The position numbers and the translations under genes were made by a program. This document shows positions 1-11,600 of a stretch of DNA of 64,000 nucleotides, piece after piece. Source of the stretch: Melitaea cinxia (taxonomy: Eukaryota; Arthropoda; Insecta; Lepidoptera; Nymphalidae); contig NC_059422.1 of assembly GCF_905220565.1 (NCBI RefSeq), positions 8,328,272 to 8,392,271 on the forward strand. The letters run 5' to 3'. The notes under the pieces are model-generated. The model saw only the letters and a program-made list of their open reading frames with translations, had not been told where the DNA came from and made no database searches. The stretch's first letter is position 1. Each line of letters opens with the position of its first letter.

Positions 1-564
1 ATACGCCAGATCACCACTAGGCCACTAGGTGTTTTGGCGTATTTCTTATATAACATATTGATGCTTATGCTACACGTAAGTAATAGCTACATATTAACCC
101 GACACGTTGCTGCAGTGCGGGTTTGCGAATGTATTTACATTTCTCATGGCCTGTTGTACCGAATGTCGATAAAGTTTATCTCGTATATAGCTTACTGATA
201 AAAATATCTAAAATAAAATTTCTTGCTCGGCTCGATGAAGGAAAACGTGAATGTTTTGACAGTCGATTGAGAAGCTGTGAGTAATAATTATATTTTAGTC
301 AATGAGCTATTAAACGAATGAAGTAATGATAACATCTTCGATATCTCCACCGAATTTCTATTAAAGAATAATAAAATCAAAACCAAAGTTCTTGTTGCAA
401 AATATATAATAGAATAAATTTAAATTATAAAAAAAAAAATTAAAATACAAATTCGTGACATCAAAAAATATTTTTATAAAAAAAATTAAAAAAAAAAATA
501 ATTATGTGCAATAAACTTGCGTTGTTGATTGCGCACTATTACCGACATATTTTTCCTATACTAC
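1..564. other. AT-rich intergenic DNA, nothing recognised
   Basis: I see no coding frame, RNA gene or clear repeat here. It could belong to an intron or 3' region of the minus-strand CFAP410-like gene whose first exon lies at 5118-5197, but no leucine-rich-repeat exon is visible on that strand. Confidence 0.4.
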
Positions 565-690
565 TTTTATTAAAGGTTGCCTGGAGGAGATCGCTATAAG
601 CGATAAGGCCGCCTTTGCATACACTATTTGTTTTTGTATCTAATCGTTCTAAAATGCATCTTCTTTTTTGTGTGCAATAAACTTTTAACA
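565..690 (+). repeat. Dispersed repeat J (GCGATAAGGCCGCCTTTG core)
   Basis: The core 'agcgataaggccgccttt' followed by 'gtgtgcaataaactttt' recurs in reverse at 15065-15180 and 42290-42415, so this is a dispersed repeat. Its class is not known to me. Confidence 0.5.
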
Positions 691-799
691 AATAAATAAA
701 ATTAGGAAATGAGTTTTGATTATTATTTGGATAAAAAAAAGTTTGTATGTGTATGGATACGCCACAATATCACTGGCTAATAATTGTTTTTTGTCTCAA

Positions 800-1222
800 A
801 ACAAGAAAAAAAAACCGAGACAATTACATCAAGAATTAATATAACGTAGATAATCGATAAAATAGTTAATTAGTTACATATCTTTTCGTCGATGATTGGT
901 TTTTGAAATTGGAAAGAAGATGCTTCCATCAGCTTAACGCCGATGATTTTGCCAATGACTAGTGTTGAAAGTGGATTCAAGTCCGGAGACAGGGTCCGAT
1001 ACGAATTATTACGGATAACTCAAAAAGTACTCGACAGATATCAATCAAATTGAGACCTCACGAAAATCACCAGATTTCGATTAAAAAAATAATCATCATT
1101 TTCTATACACCCAGTAAAAAGTTATGAGAGTTAACATTCATAAAATAATACAATCGAATCGAGAATCTCCTCTTCTTTTGAAGTTGTTTACAAAATCTAT
1201 TTATCTAACCTCAAATAACACA
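800..1222 (+). repeat. Degenerate repeat D copy
   Basis: Phrases shared with better copies at 22076-22632 and 28755-29357 ('aattacatc', 'cacccagtaaaaagttatg', a terminal 'cctcttcttttgaagt') mark this as an old, decayed copy. Confidence 0.5.
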
Positions 1223-1382
1223 AGATATTGAAGAGTAAGACTTTCCAACTATTACACAATACAAATAACAATCTACCTGTAATGAACCGTTCAATTCTAA
1301 GTAATATCACGTGTGCCGAGTCGTGTGTAAACACAACACTTAGCTTTCTATACGACAAACGTACACACAGTAGTACATACAT

Positions 1383-1505
1383 TATTACAGCCTATACAGT
1401 CCACTGCTAGACATAGGCCTCCACAAGTTTACGCCAAAAATAACGTGAACTCATGTGTTTTGCCCATAGTCACCACGCTGGGCAGGCGGGTTGGTGACCG
1501 CAGTA
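1383..1505 (-). repeat. SINE-B fragment
   Basis: It matches the 3' part of SINE-B (fuller copies at 9643-9976 and 39787-40115), including the 'ggcctatgtccagcagtgg'-like tail read on the minus strand. It stops abruptly at 'gaccgcagtag' and SINE-C sequence follows, suggesting nested insertion or truncation. Confidence 0.6.
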
Positions 1506-1565
1506 GTACATACATGTACAAATATAACATGTACAGTGTACACTTATTACACCCCATGCCTGTGT

Positions 1566-1890
1566 ACGCGTTGCGTTGACGCAGCGGTTACAGCACTGGT
1601 TTATCGCTGTTGCTCTGGCGGTTGCGCGTTCGATTCCCGCACATGACAAACATTTGTATTGGTCATGCAGATGTTTGCCGTGGTCTTGGCGTTTGTGCAG
1701 TCCTTGTGGGTCTCCCACCGTGTCTCAGAGAGCACGTTAAGCCGTCGGTCGTTTGATCGTTACTCATAGTAGGGAATATATCTGCCAACCCGCATTGGAG
1801 CAGCTTGGTGGATTAAGCTCTGATCCTTTTCCTACATGGAGAAAGAGGCCTATGCCCAGTAGTGGAATATTACGGGCTAAAGCGATGCCT
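1566..1890 (+). repeat. SINE-C, tRNA-headed, near full length
   Basis: The 5' head has pol III box A-like (tgacgcagcggttacagc) and box B-like (gttcgattcccgc) sequences. The body ends in a 'ggcctatgcccagtagtgg' tail that resembles the 3' end of RTE LINEs seen at 30728-30910. It is a family with many copies in this window. Confidence 0.65.
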
Positions 1891-1944
1891 GGCTATAGCA
1901 AGGCTATTATTGATTGGAAAAGAATATTTTCTTAATAATATAAA

Positions 1945-2620
1945 AGTGACAAAGAAACGTATGGTGTGCCTGATGGAAAGTAAGTACTGTAGTCAATAGA
2001 TGCCTGCAACACCAATGCAATAGACAAACCTAACTACCTGCAGGCAGACCAAGGAAGCTCTTCCGAGGATCAACCCAGTATTGTCCCGCAAACTTCGCGG
2101 TTATGGGAGAGCCTAGCTCCGACTACTTGTCGGGGCTCTTACCTTAACAAACACTTACATAATTTAGGTGTTACAGACAGCCCCCTATGCAGAGCGTGCA
2201 TGAAGGCAGAAGAAACGGCCTCACATATCCTGCTGGAATGCGGTAGTGTGGCGAACTACAGGGCACTACACCTCGGGACACCGAGGTCGCTCCAGGGAGT
2301 CGTCGGCAACGTGAAGGGTCTGCTGAGCTTCCTCAAGGAGCTAGGCTGGCACGAATAGTGTCTACAGCCAATCACGCAAAATGTGCGTATTAAGACGTCG
2401 AGTTGAAGAAAACAGCCCATGTTTATCAACATCAACATCAACACCAATGCAATACAAGAGCATTGTGGACCTTAATACCGAACCATACTCAACTCGGTAA
2501 CATAACACTATTGGAGGGCAGTATTTAGTTGTGACTTTCTGTAAAGTTGAGTTACTTTTCCAGTCAGTTCAGATTTTGTGCAAGAGATTTCCTGCTGTTC
2601 CGTACATCATGTCTAGTCAG
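1945..2620 (+). repeat. Repeat A copy split by a LINE insertion
   Basis: Left part 1945-2022 and right part 2455-2620 together follow the repeat A consensus (cctgatgg-taag..., tgcaacacca..., ttcctgctgt). Between them sits a LINE tail flanked by a perfect 16-bp direct repeat, so repeat A was present first. Confidence 0.6.
2023..2438 (+). mobile_element. 5'-truncated non-LTR retrotransposon, RNase H-side tail
   Basis: An open frame from about 2140 to the TAG at 2356-2358 encodes 'NKHLHNLGV', then 'CRACMKAEETASHILLEC', a Cys/His-rich end typical of the region after RNase H in R1/I/Jockey-type LINEs. A short UTR and a run of 'aacatc' units follow. The target duplication CAACACCAATGCAATA occurs at 2007-2022 and 2439-2454. 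The clade is not assigned. Confidence 0.7.
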
Positions 2621-3552
2621 AAATTCCCATGTGAATCACCACAACCAAAATTTGTATGGCCTACAAAAGCATTAACTTGTAGTCTTTTAGTTTTTACTAG
2701 TGACAAATCTAGGATGGTCGCTGTTTATTCTAGATTTTTATGGTACTAATTTTCCACAGAAGTTAACTGTCAGTAATGTGACAGATCATTAATAATGTGA
2801 CAGAAAAAACCACTTTAAAAATTATATAACTAATAATAACGCATATACGATAGACAATGATATACAATAATGCATAGATTTCTTTTCATTCTGACATTCC
2901 CGCGCGATCCAAATTTATGCCATGAAACTATAAGATAGTTACTAGCTGCTAGTATATCCATATATAATTAATACCATATAAATATATTATTAAAGTCACC
3001 TTAACACTTTCTACATATATGACAGGCAATATTTATGTAAGATGAAATTTACAAGATCTTACATAACAAACACGATTCTAAAATTTATTTCGATTTTAAT
3101 ATCCGAGAGTCATTTTCTGTGTGATAACTTTCTAATTTCTATATTAATTCATGACAGTTTGATGGTCGAAAAAAATGTTTGACATACACACATGGTCGTG
3201 TAACTTACAGTCTGTATCACCAGTTTTGGACAAAGATTATCCAGCACATAAGTTACGAATATACTTTGACAGCAAGAGGTACTATATAATTAGGACGTGT
3301 TTCGTCTTAATTAAAAAATTACAACTTTTAATTTCACAATAGTGATTATAGAATATGCCGTAAATAGAGTAAAATTTGATGGTGAAAAACCATAATATAT
3401 CACCTTTTATCTGTGGGATACAGTTATCCGTCAAATATCATTATAAAAATGAGCCTTTAATATCGGTTTTAGATGACATTCAACTCATATATGTATATAT
3501 TTTTGTAGCAATAGACATATAAATACAGCTAGACTGGATAATCACTACATAG
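2621..3552. other. AT-rich DNA, no gene seen
   Basis: No plausible exon on either strand and no repeat that I recognise. Short open frames here show no conserved motif. Confidence 0.35.
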
Positions 3553-3725
3553 TATAAAACAAAGTCACTTCCCGCTGTCTGTATGCTTAAATCTTTAAAT
3601 CTACGCAACGGGTTTTGATGCGGTCTTCTTTAGAAAATAGAGTGATTCCAGAGGAATGATGCGGTCTTCTTTAGTAAATAGTGATTCCAGAGGAAGATTT
3701 ATATGCACATGCATAATATATAGTG
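3553..3725. repeat. Repeat with internal partial duplication (ACGCAACGGGTTTTGATGCG)
   Basis: The segment 'gatgcggtcttctttag...gattccagagga' occurs twice in a row (around 3618-3655 and 3658-3693). Related sequence is common in lepidopteran genomes to my knowledge; the class is unclear. Confidence 0.4.
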
Positions 3726-4598
3726 CGTTCAACGAGCCGAGATACCAAATGTAAACAAACCAATTAGAGGAACACTGATAGTTTTTGCAACCGTGTGTAG
3801 CGGAGGCGGGTCGCTAGTCCATTATAAAAGAAGAAAGCTAGAAAATCCCCTCTGTTTTATCCATATTTAAATTTGCTGACATACTCTATAATATTGTTTT
3901 ATTAAAATATTCCATTATATAAACTTTTTTTATGATCTATTACCTTCTTATAGAAACATTAGTAAAGCATAGGGTTGCTTTCACCTATGACTGATATTTT
4001 TAAATTCATATCTTTTAAATAAAAATATCTGACAGTTTAATAGTGAAAAATAAAAATATATCATAAGCTTTTGTATGTTGGATAGTAGTTTATCCATCAC
4101 AGTCAAAAGTTTATCAGATTGCTTTACCAGCAATCTAAGAAACAGGCCACCTTGTTAAAACTATTATAAAAACATTGTTAGTTTCTAACAAGACATTAAA
4201 AAAATTAGGGTCTTTTCTAATGGATATGTTAGCCCTTTCATACGCTAATCTAAGAAAAAAAAAAGATATTTAAAACAGAAAATATATTCTGATCAATGCA
4301 TATCCTAATATTTCAATAACCCATTGTTCAATTTAAAGTGATAACCATTTGTATTAAGCTTATTGTTTTAAAACTGTTACATAAATCTTTTCATTACAAA
4401 GCCATTGTTTCAATGAACATGTGACAAAAAAAAAAAAAAAAAAAAATTACAACCTATTACATATATAAGTGTTATCTCATTTGAGTTTTTGTAACTTTTC
4501 TTATATAAGTACACCACTTAGATATTACTGCTTGTAATTCATTTTTTTTAATTAGGGCTAACAAAGAAAGCTACTAGGCTTTAAATTCACCTTTTTTT

Positions 4599-4678
4599 AA
4601 CATAAAATTTACTTTATTTTGTTGGTTATTGACCTTTTTCTTTTTACTAACATAAAATTTACTTTATTTTGTTGGTTA
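4599..4678. repeat. 30-bp direct repeat, period 50
   Basis: The same 30-bp string beginning 'aacataaaatttactttatt' is at 4599-4628 and 4649-4678. The surrounding 3726-5117 is AT-rich, includes a long A-run near 4427-4446, and shows no recognisable exon. Confidence 0.6.
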
Positions 4679-5117
4679 AACTGGAATAGGCCACTAGGCA
4701 TAGGGTTTTAATTTATTCTAAATTGTTAATATATAAACTTTATCAACAAATGTGTTCAATCTTATACGTTTGCAGGATTCTTTCTTTTACTGTATGAAGG
4801 CATAATTTATGCTTGTAATATTACTTTTATCAATTTATAATCGTCGTCATCCGTTTATAACTATATTATCAGTTTACATTTATTATAATGAGCAAACGTC
4901 ATAATTATTTGCAGAATTGTCCGAATCTTACGCTAACGATACAAACAGCTGTTAAGTTCTTTGTTGATAGTTACTTTTTTTTTTTTTTCAATCTAGCGTC
5001 AATGGCGAAACACTTCTCAGCTATGAGAAAAGAAGGGTTATTAACCGCGAGGTCAGGCGGAACGGTATTATCAAGCCCTGCTCTCCCTGATTTGACCAAA
5101 CTGAGTCATTTACTCAC

Positions 5118-5197
5118 CAGCAGTTCAGTTTCTTTATAGCGGATAGATCAGACTGTTTTGATCTAGCGATCACCATTTCCTCCGTTAAGCGAGCCAT
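5118..5197 (-). CDS. CFAP410: CFAP410-like protein, first coding exon only (partial)
   Basis: On the minus strand an ATG at 5197-5195 opens 26 codons plus two bases, then a GTGAGT donor (plus-strand 5113-5117). The peptide begins MARLTEEMVIARSKQSDLSA and ends KKLNCW across the splice. This matches the N terminus I know for CFAP410/C21orf2, where a Met-Val-(Leu/Ile)-x-Arg-(Ala/Ser)-Lys segment and a KLNCWG motif precede the leucine-rich repeats; the exon also ends at the same point, inside W of KLNCW. CFAP410 is a small LRR protein of the ciliary basal body and connecting cilium. No LRR exon was found between 1 and 5117, so the rest lies left of the window or was missed. Its start is 471 bp from the VPS53 start on the other strand. 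Confidence 0.75.
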
Positions 5198-5667
5198 TGC
5201 ACTTCACTTCACTTGAACAATGAAAAACAATGAAACAATCACTGGGGTTAGATCGGAGAGAGGTTGCGGCCGCTCATCATAACACAATCACTAGCACACA
5301 ACCGTTCACAACGGTTGCGTGAAAAAAACTAAATGAAAGAAAACAATACGCGTCCATATTGCTACAAATACTCGCTACAAAATATTTTTTTTATTAAATT
5401 TGAAATAAAATAATATGATAATAATATATGATATATGAAACATATGTTTGTAATTAAGATATGATTAAAAGTTTTGAATAGAATGTTTTAATGTTAAGGG
5501 AATAAAATAATACATGGTATAAGTATCCGTTTTTTACAGATGTTGGTTGAAAGATGACTTTACAAATGTCAAAATGTTTTGACACACTCTAACTTGTCAA
5601 ATATGTGCTTCAAGTGTACATTTCATACCTAAAAAAATTGTAAATATTCGCTTTAAATTTGTTGAAA
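5198..5667. promoter_or_regulatory. Divergent intergenic region, probable bidirectional promoter
   Basis: It lies head to head between the CFAP410-like start (5197, minus) and the VPS53 start (5668, plus). It holds a NotI-like GCGGCCGC at about 5266 and is otherwise AT-rich. No TATA box could be assigned with confidence. A promoter role is inferred from the geometry. Confidence 0.5.
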
Positions 5668-8600
5668 ATGGATTCAAACGATGTTTTAGAGGATAAGGAT
5701 AGTGGGCCGGAGGTACAGCTCAATTTACCAGGCTCTGTCATCAGCAGGATAGAAGAATTGATGGGCGGAACTGAACAATTTGATAGCGAAGAAGTATGTA
5801 AAACTAAAAATACGACTCTAAAATTATATTTTTGGTTTAAGATCGTCCAAACGCTCTGGGGTTTCGTTTACTCAATCGCTCTATCAGTGTTTAGCTCCTT
5901 ATACCTGTTTAAACATAGATAAAGATGATAAATAAAATCTTAAATATTAGTATAAATTATTTATTTCTTTCTAGTTCGACGCAGTCGCGTACATAAACCG
6001 AGTGTTTCCGACGGAACAGTCGTTGTCTGGAGTGGAATCAGCAGCGGCTAGGTGTGAATTTCGTTTGGCGAGCGTTCAACATGATATACGGAGATTAGTG
6101 AGAGCTCAACATGACCAGCGCGTTGCGGGACACCAAGCGCTACTGGATGCTCAGCGTTCTATAGCTGAGTTAGCTCTACAGGTATACTTGAAACAGTAAT
6201 AACTATAAATCCTCTAAAGAGGGTCTGTAACTGAGATTCTATAGCAGTCAGACAAGTAATTTTTTTAAATATATTTAGGTCGGCAAAAAAGTGTACCGCG
6301 CTCCTTATGGTAAGCAATTACTGTAACATACAGACGCTTGCTACACTAGAAGCATCGCAAGCACATTGCCGATCCTGCCCCCAACCCCCCTAAGAGCTCT
6401 GGTCAGCTTACTCACCGCAGGAACACGACAGTGCTTGAAGACAGTATTATTTAGCCATAATTGTCTGGAAGGTCAAGATGCTTCCCCAGTCGGGCTGCTC
6501 TAGATTTTGAGTTTTATCTGTTATAAGTGATTTTCTTGTTGAAGTTAATTCAATAACAATTAATAACTAAATTAATCCGTAAATTATTTTTTATTATTAT
6601 TTTATGATGCACTAGCGGCTTTTAGAGCTGATACGTGCATATCACTGCACTTATGTTCTCGTTACTTTCGTTTTTAAATGTTTATCCAGTCTGTTTTTAA
6701 AAGTGTTTACTGATGGTGCACCAATCACTGATTCTGGCAGCTTGTTCTATTGGGTAACTACGTGATTTGGTAAAAAATGACATCCGGGGTTACTTGTAAT
6801 CTCTTTTAAAATAACAACAAATTTTTTTAAATATTTGAATTTTCATCTTACAGGTAGCCGACATTAACAAAAAAGCTGAACGTAGCGAAAGCATGGTCCG
6901 CGAGATCACAGCCGAGATTAAACAGCTGGACTGTGCTAAATGGAATCTCACAGCTGCCATCACAGCTCTCAACCACCTTCATATGTTAGCTGGAGGCGCT
7001 GCGTCATTACGAACCCTGGCTCAGAAACGACAGTATAAGGAACTGGTGCTGCCTTTGCAAGCTATTATGGAGGTTTGTGAGTGAATTTTAGCTAAAAAAA
7101 TCAACCTATAATGTCCCATTGCCAGGCAAAAGGTTTCTCTACTTTTCAATTTTATTGCACGTTTTTTTTTTAGTTCACCTATCATGAGTAATTATCTCCG
7201 TCAGGTGATAACCACTCACTCACTTGAGTTTGGACACTGGATAATTGTTGTTTTTTTTTTATGTCGTGTCTAGGTCGGCAAACAAACGTACGGCTCACCT
7301 GATGGTAAGCGATTACTGTAGCTTATAGACACCTGCAACACCAGAAGCATCGCAAGCGCGTTGCCAACCCAATCCCCAATCCCCCCAGGAGCTCCCCAAT
7401 CCCAACAGGAACACAATACTGCTTGAAAACAGTATTATTTTGCTGTGATCTTCTGTAAGGTCGAGGTACTACCCCAGTCGGGCTGCTCCATATTTTGAGC
7501 AGGAAATTCCTGCTGTGCCCACCTCAGTTAAGTTGCTTAGGTGCAATAGAGAGATCGACATGGAGAATCAAACCCCATTCTTTGTATTCTTAGCACGGAA
7601 GTGGGGTAATGAGTACAGAACTGCCATTACGTATTGCCTTTGACAAACGGTATAAATAAATGTGTATTTATTTTTGGAAGGTTCTAGAGCAATTGGAGAT
7701 GTACCGCGACATTCAGGAGCTGAACGCGCTCCGGGACGAGGTACACGCGATTCGGGCTCAACTAGCTCAACAGATCCTGGCCGACTTCAAGGAGGCTTTG
7801 ACGGGTAAACATTGAAAGAAACAAACAACCTAAAGTTAGACAGATTAAATTTTTTTTTTATACTACTATAGTGGATACCAAGGGACTACATGCCCAGCCT
7901 AAGTTTTGGTGCAGTATTTATTATATGTATTTATTAAAAATATATATAACTATATCAGTCGGTTATTATCTAAATCACAGCATTTAGTTGCCTACCTTAG
8001 GAATAGATGACCGTGTGGATAAGTTAAACAAATAACTTTAGCTAATTTCCAGGGGGTGGTAAGACCACGATATCACCACGGACACTAAGTGAAGCGTGCG
8101 CTGTGGTAGATGCTCTGGAGCCCCACGTGAAGCAGGAACTGATCAATTGGCTGATTACCATGCAGTTACAGGTACCATATCTACTCTGTATTGATAATAT
8201 TTTTGAATTGTAAAAACGTATATATTCTTTATTGCATATGACAACTTTACAAATTTTGCTTTAAAAATATGGCAAGGACAAAATTGTCTTTAAAAGATAT
8301 TTAAATAGTTTACTAGCCGCCAGACGACTGCCCGGTGTTTCAGTGATTTTCAAGAGATTGTCTGATGACCTTGACCACAGACAATGGTCAAGCCAAATCT
8401 CCAGTAATATATTTGATTACCACTATCACATTAACTAATAATACTCTATTCTGCCCCTAAGAGAACAAGATGATGATTGCGTTCAGGAATAGTCCCTAGA
8501 AGCACTTAGAATCGAATTTTCCCCTGCTACTTCCTGACCTTGCTAATCCGCCCAGATCTACTGATATCTCTTTTTTCATTAATTTGTTTTTCCCCTTACG

Positions 8601-11600
8601 ATAACATATTTTAAAGTATGAATACCATCTCTAAAATTTTTCCTCCATACGAGACAATGTTTTTCCATTGTTCTACCTTCCATCTCCAGCACTATCTAAG
8701 CTAATAGGCACTCCCCCCGAAGTACAAACACATGTGCTAAATTCCTCATTATACTACTGCTATACTCCACTCCCATTGACTCCCTGTTCTACCAAGAGCC
8801 CTACCAACTTCCTCTAGTAGTAAAGTAAGTTGAAGGTAACTCGCCTCTCCCCCCCCCCCCCCCCAGGAGTACTCGCACCTGTTCTCGGGCGAGCAGGAGG
8901 AAGCGTGGGTGTCGCACGTGGAGCGGCGCTACGCGTGGCTCAAGAAGCACCTGCTGCGGTTCGAGGAGTCGCTGGCGCTGGCGCTGCCGCCCGCCTGGAG
9001 GCTGAGCGAGCGGATCGCGCACCGGTTCTGTAAGGTGGGTGGAGAAGTGCAGTGTCGGGAGAGAATTTAAGTGTCATTACTTAGAGAAGTGATAGAGAGT
9101 CAGACACCCGACAAGTATGCTTGGCTTACTCTAAAATTATGTTTGTTCCCAAATGTAAGGTGATGAGGTAGGGCACAGCAGGAATTTCCTGCTCAAATTA
9201 TGGAGCAGCCTGACTAGGGTCTCGACCTTACAGAAGATCACAGCTAAATAATACGGTTTTCAAGCAGTATTGTGTTCCTGTCGGTGAGTAAGGTGACCAG
9301 AGCTCCCGGGGGGTTTGGGGATTGGGTCGGCAACGCGCTTGCGATGCTTCTGGTGTTGCAGGTGTCTATAAGCTACGGTAATCGCTTACCATCAGGTGAG
9401 CCGTACGCTTGTTTGCCGACCTAGTGATGTATAGCTTCAATGTAGTTGAAGTCAATTTAATACGCATAATTGGGATCAACTCGCAAAACTAATCGTCATA
9501 TTTGATTGAATCGGACCAATCGCCAAGAACCAGCCTTCAAATAAAAGAAGAATCATCAAAATCAGTGCGCCCAATAAAAACTTATGAGGTAACATACATA
9601 ACAAATACAATCTATTTAAGAACCTCCTTATATTTTTTTTGCTGTGTGGCTACGGCACTAAAGAATTTAGCCACTCCCTCTCTTCCCGTGGGTGTCGTAA
9701 GAGGCGACTAAGGGATAACAAGGTTCCACAACCATCTTGGAACTTAAGAAGCCGACCGATGGCGGGATAACCATCCAATTGCTGGCTTTGAAATAAACAG
9801 GCCGAAGACGGGCAGCAGCGTCTTTGCTGCGACAAAGCCAGTACTGCGGTCACCAACCCGCCTGCCCAGCGTGGTGACTATGGGCAAAACACATGAGTTC
9901 ACGTTATTTTTGACGTAAACTTGTGGAGGCCTATGTCCAGCAGTGGACTGTATAGGCTGTAATGATGAATGATGAATTAATTGATGTGTACAAAATTGAC
10001 AACCGCTCTGGTCTAGTGGTGCGTGTACTCGTCTAAAGCACTGGCGGTTTGCGGATTCGATTCCCGCTCGGGATGAATGTTTGTATTTGTACAAATATTT
10101 CTTTCCGGTTTGAATGTCTGTCCTTGTGAGTCTCCCCACCGTGCCTCGGAGAGAACGTTAAGCTCTCGGTCCTGGTAGTTATCATAAATATAGCTATCGT
10201 TACTCATAGTCACTTCAGCCTATGGCAGTCCACTGCTGGACATAGGCCTCCCCAAGTTCGCGCCAGACATCCCTGTTTTCCGCAATCCTCATCCAGCCTA
10301 CACCGGCAATCTTACGTAGATCGTCGGTCCAACGGGCCGGAGGTCGTCCCACATTGCGTTTGCCAAGACGCGGTCTCCACTCCAGGACCAGTCTACTCCA
10401 ACGGCCATCGGTCCTGCGATACAGATGACCAGCCCACTGCCACTTCAACTTGCTAATTCTGTGGGCTGTGTCGGTTACTTTCGTTCTCTCGCGGATAGTC
10501 TGAAGTGATACTCATAGTAGAGAATATATCCGCCAATCTGTAGTGGAGCAGCGTGGTGGATTAAGCTCCAATCCTCCTACATGAAAAAGAGGTCTATGCC
10601 CAGCAGTGGGATATTACAGGCTGAAGCATTAAAAAAAGTACCAGTTAAACGCTCTCACATATAAACATTAGCCTATATTAATAATTGATCATTGCATTAC
10701 AACGATGCTCCAGGTCCCTAAGCATAACTGCCTACAAAATTCCCTATACAAAATTACATCTAGTCAAATAAGAAATGGACCTTTAACGATGAATCAACAC
10801 GGAATCCGAATCAGAATCGTCATTACGACTATTCATCATGACAGCCTATACAGTCCACTGCTGGACATAGGCCTCCACAAGTTTACGCCAAAAATAACGT
10901 GAACTCATGTGTTTTGCCCATAGTCACCACGCTGGGCAGGCGGGTTGGTGACCGCAGTACTGGCTTTGTCGCACCGAAGACGCTGCTGCCCGTCTTCGGC
11001 CTGTTTATTTCAAAGCCAGCAGTTGGATGGTTATCCCGCCATCACATTACGACTATTAAAAGTCTCCATTAAAACAGATAACACGTAAAGCCCTCAGCGA
11101 GATAATGCAGGCGAGACGGAACGAAGTCGACGTGAAGCTCCTTCTCTACGCCATACAGAAGACTTACAACTTCGAGCTTTTACTGCACAAGAGGTTTGTT
11201 GGTATGTATTTAGCTATTTAACTTAAAAACTTTGAACTTTTCTATATACTCATTTTTTTAATATAACTAGGTCGGTAAAAAAGCGTACGGCTCACCTGAT
11301 GGTAAGCGATTACCGTAGCTTATAGACGTCTGCAACATCAGAAGCATTGCAAGCGCGTTGCTGACTCTATCTCCAATTCTCACCAAGAGCTCTGGTCACC
11401 TTACTCACCAACAGGAACATAACACTGCTTGATAGCAGGATTATTTAGCTGTGATCTTCAGTAAGGTCGAGGTAGTTCCCCAGTCGGGCTGCTCCATATT
11501 TTGAGCAGGTAATTTCCTGCTGTGCCCTACCTCAGTCAAAGTTAAGTCTTATTATGTAAGAATTAGGACCTGTTTACCGGTTTTGGGTCATAAGTTTAGA

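Noticed and set aside
4888..5139. Plus-strand 83-codon open frame overlapping the CFAP410-like exon
   Set aside because: It is largely a poly-Phe artefact of a T-run and runs antisense to a better supported exon; no motif or splice context supports it.
5266..5273. GCGGCCGC as a cloning-vector scar
   Set aside because: No vector sequence flanks it and it sits in a plausible promoter region.
9744..10139. 131-codon minus-strand open frame
   Set aside because: It is made of SINE-B and SINE-C sequence; similar frames appear in every copy of those repeats.
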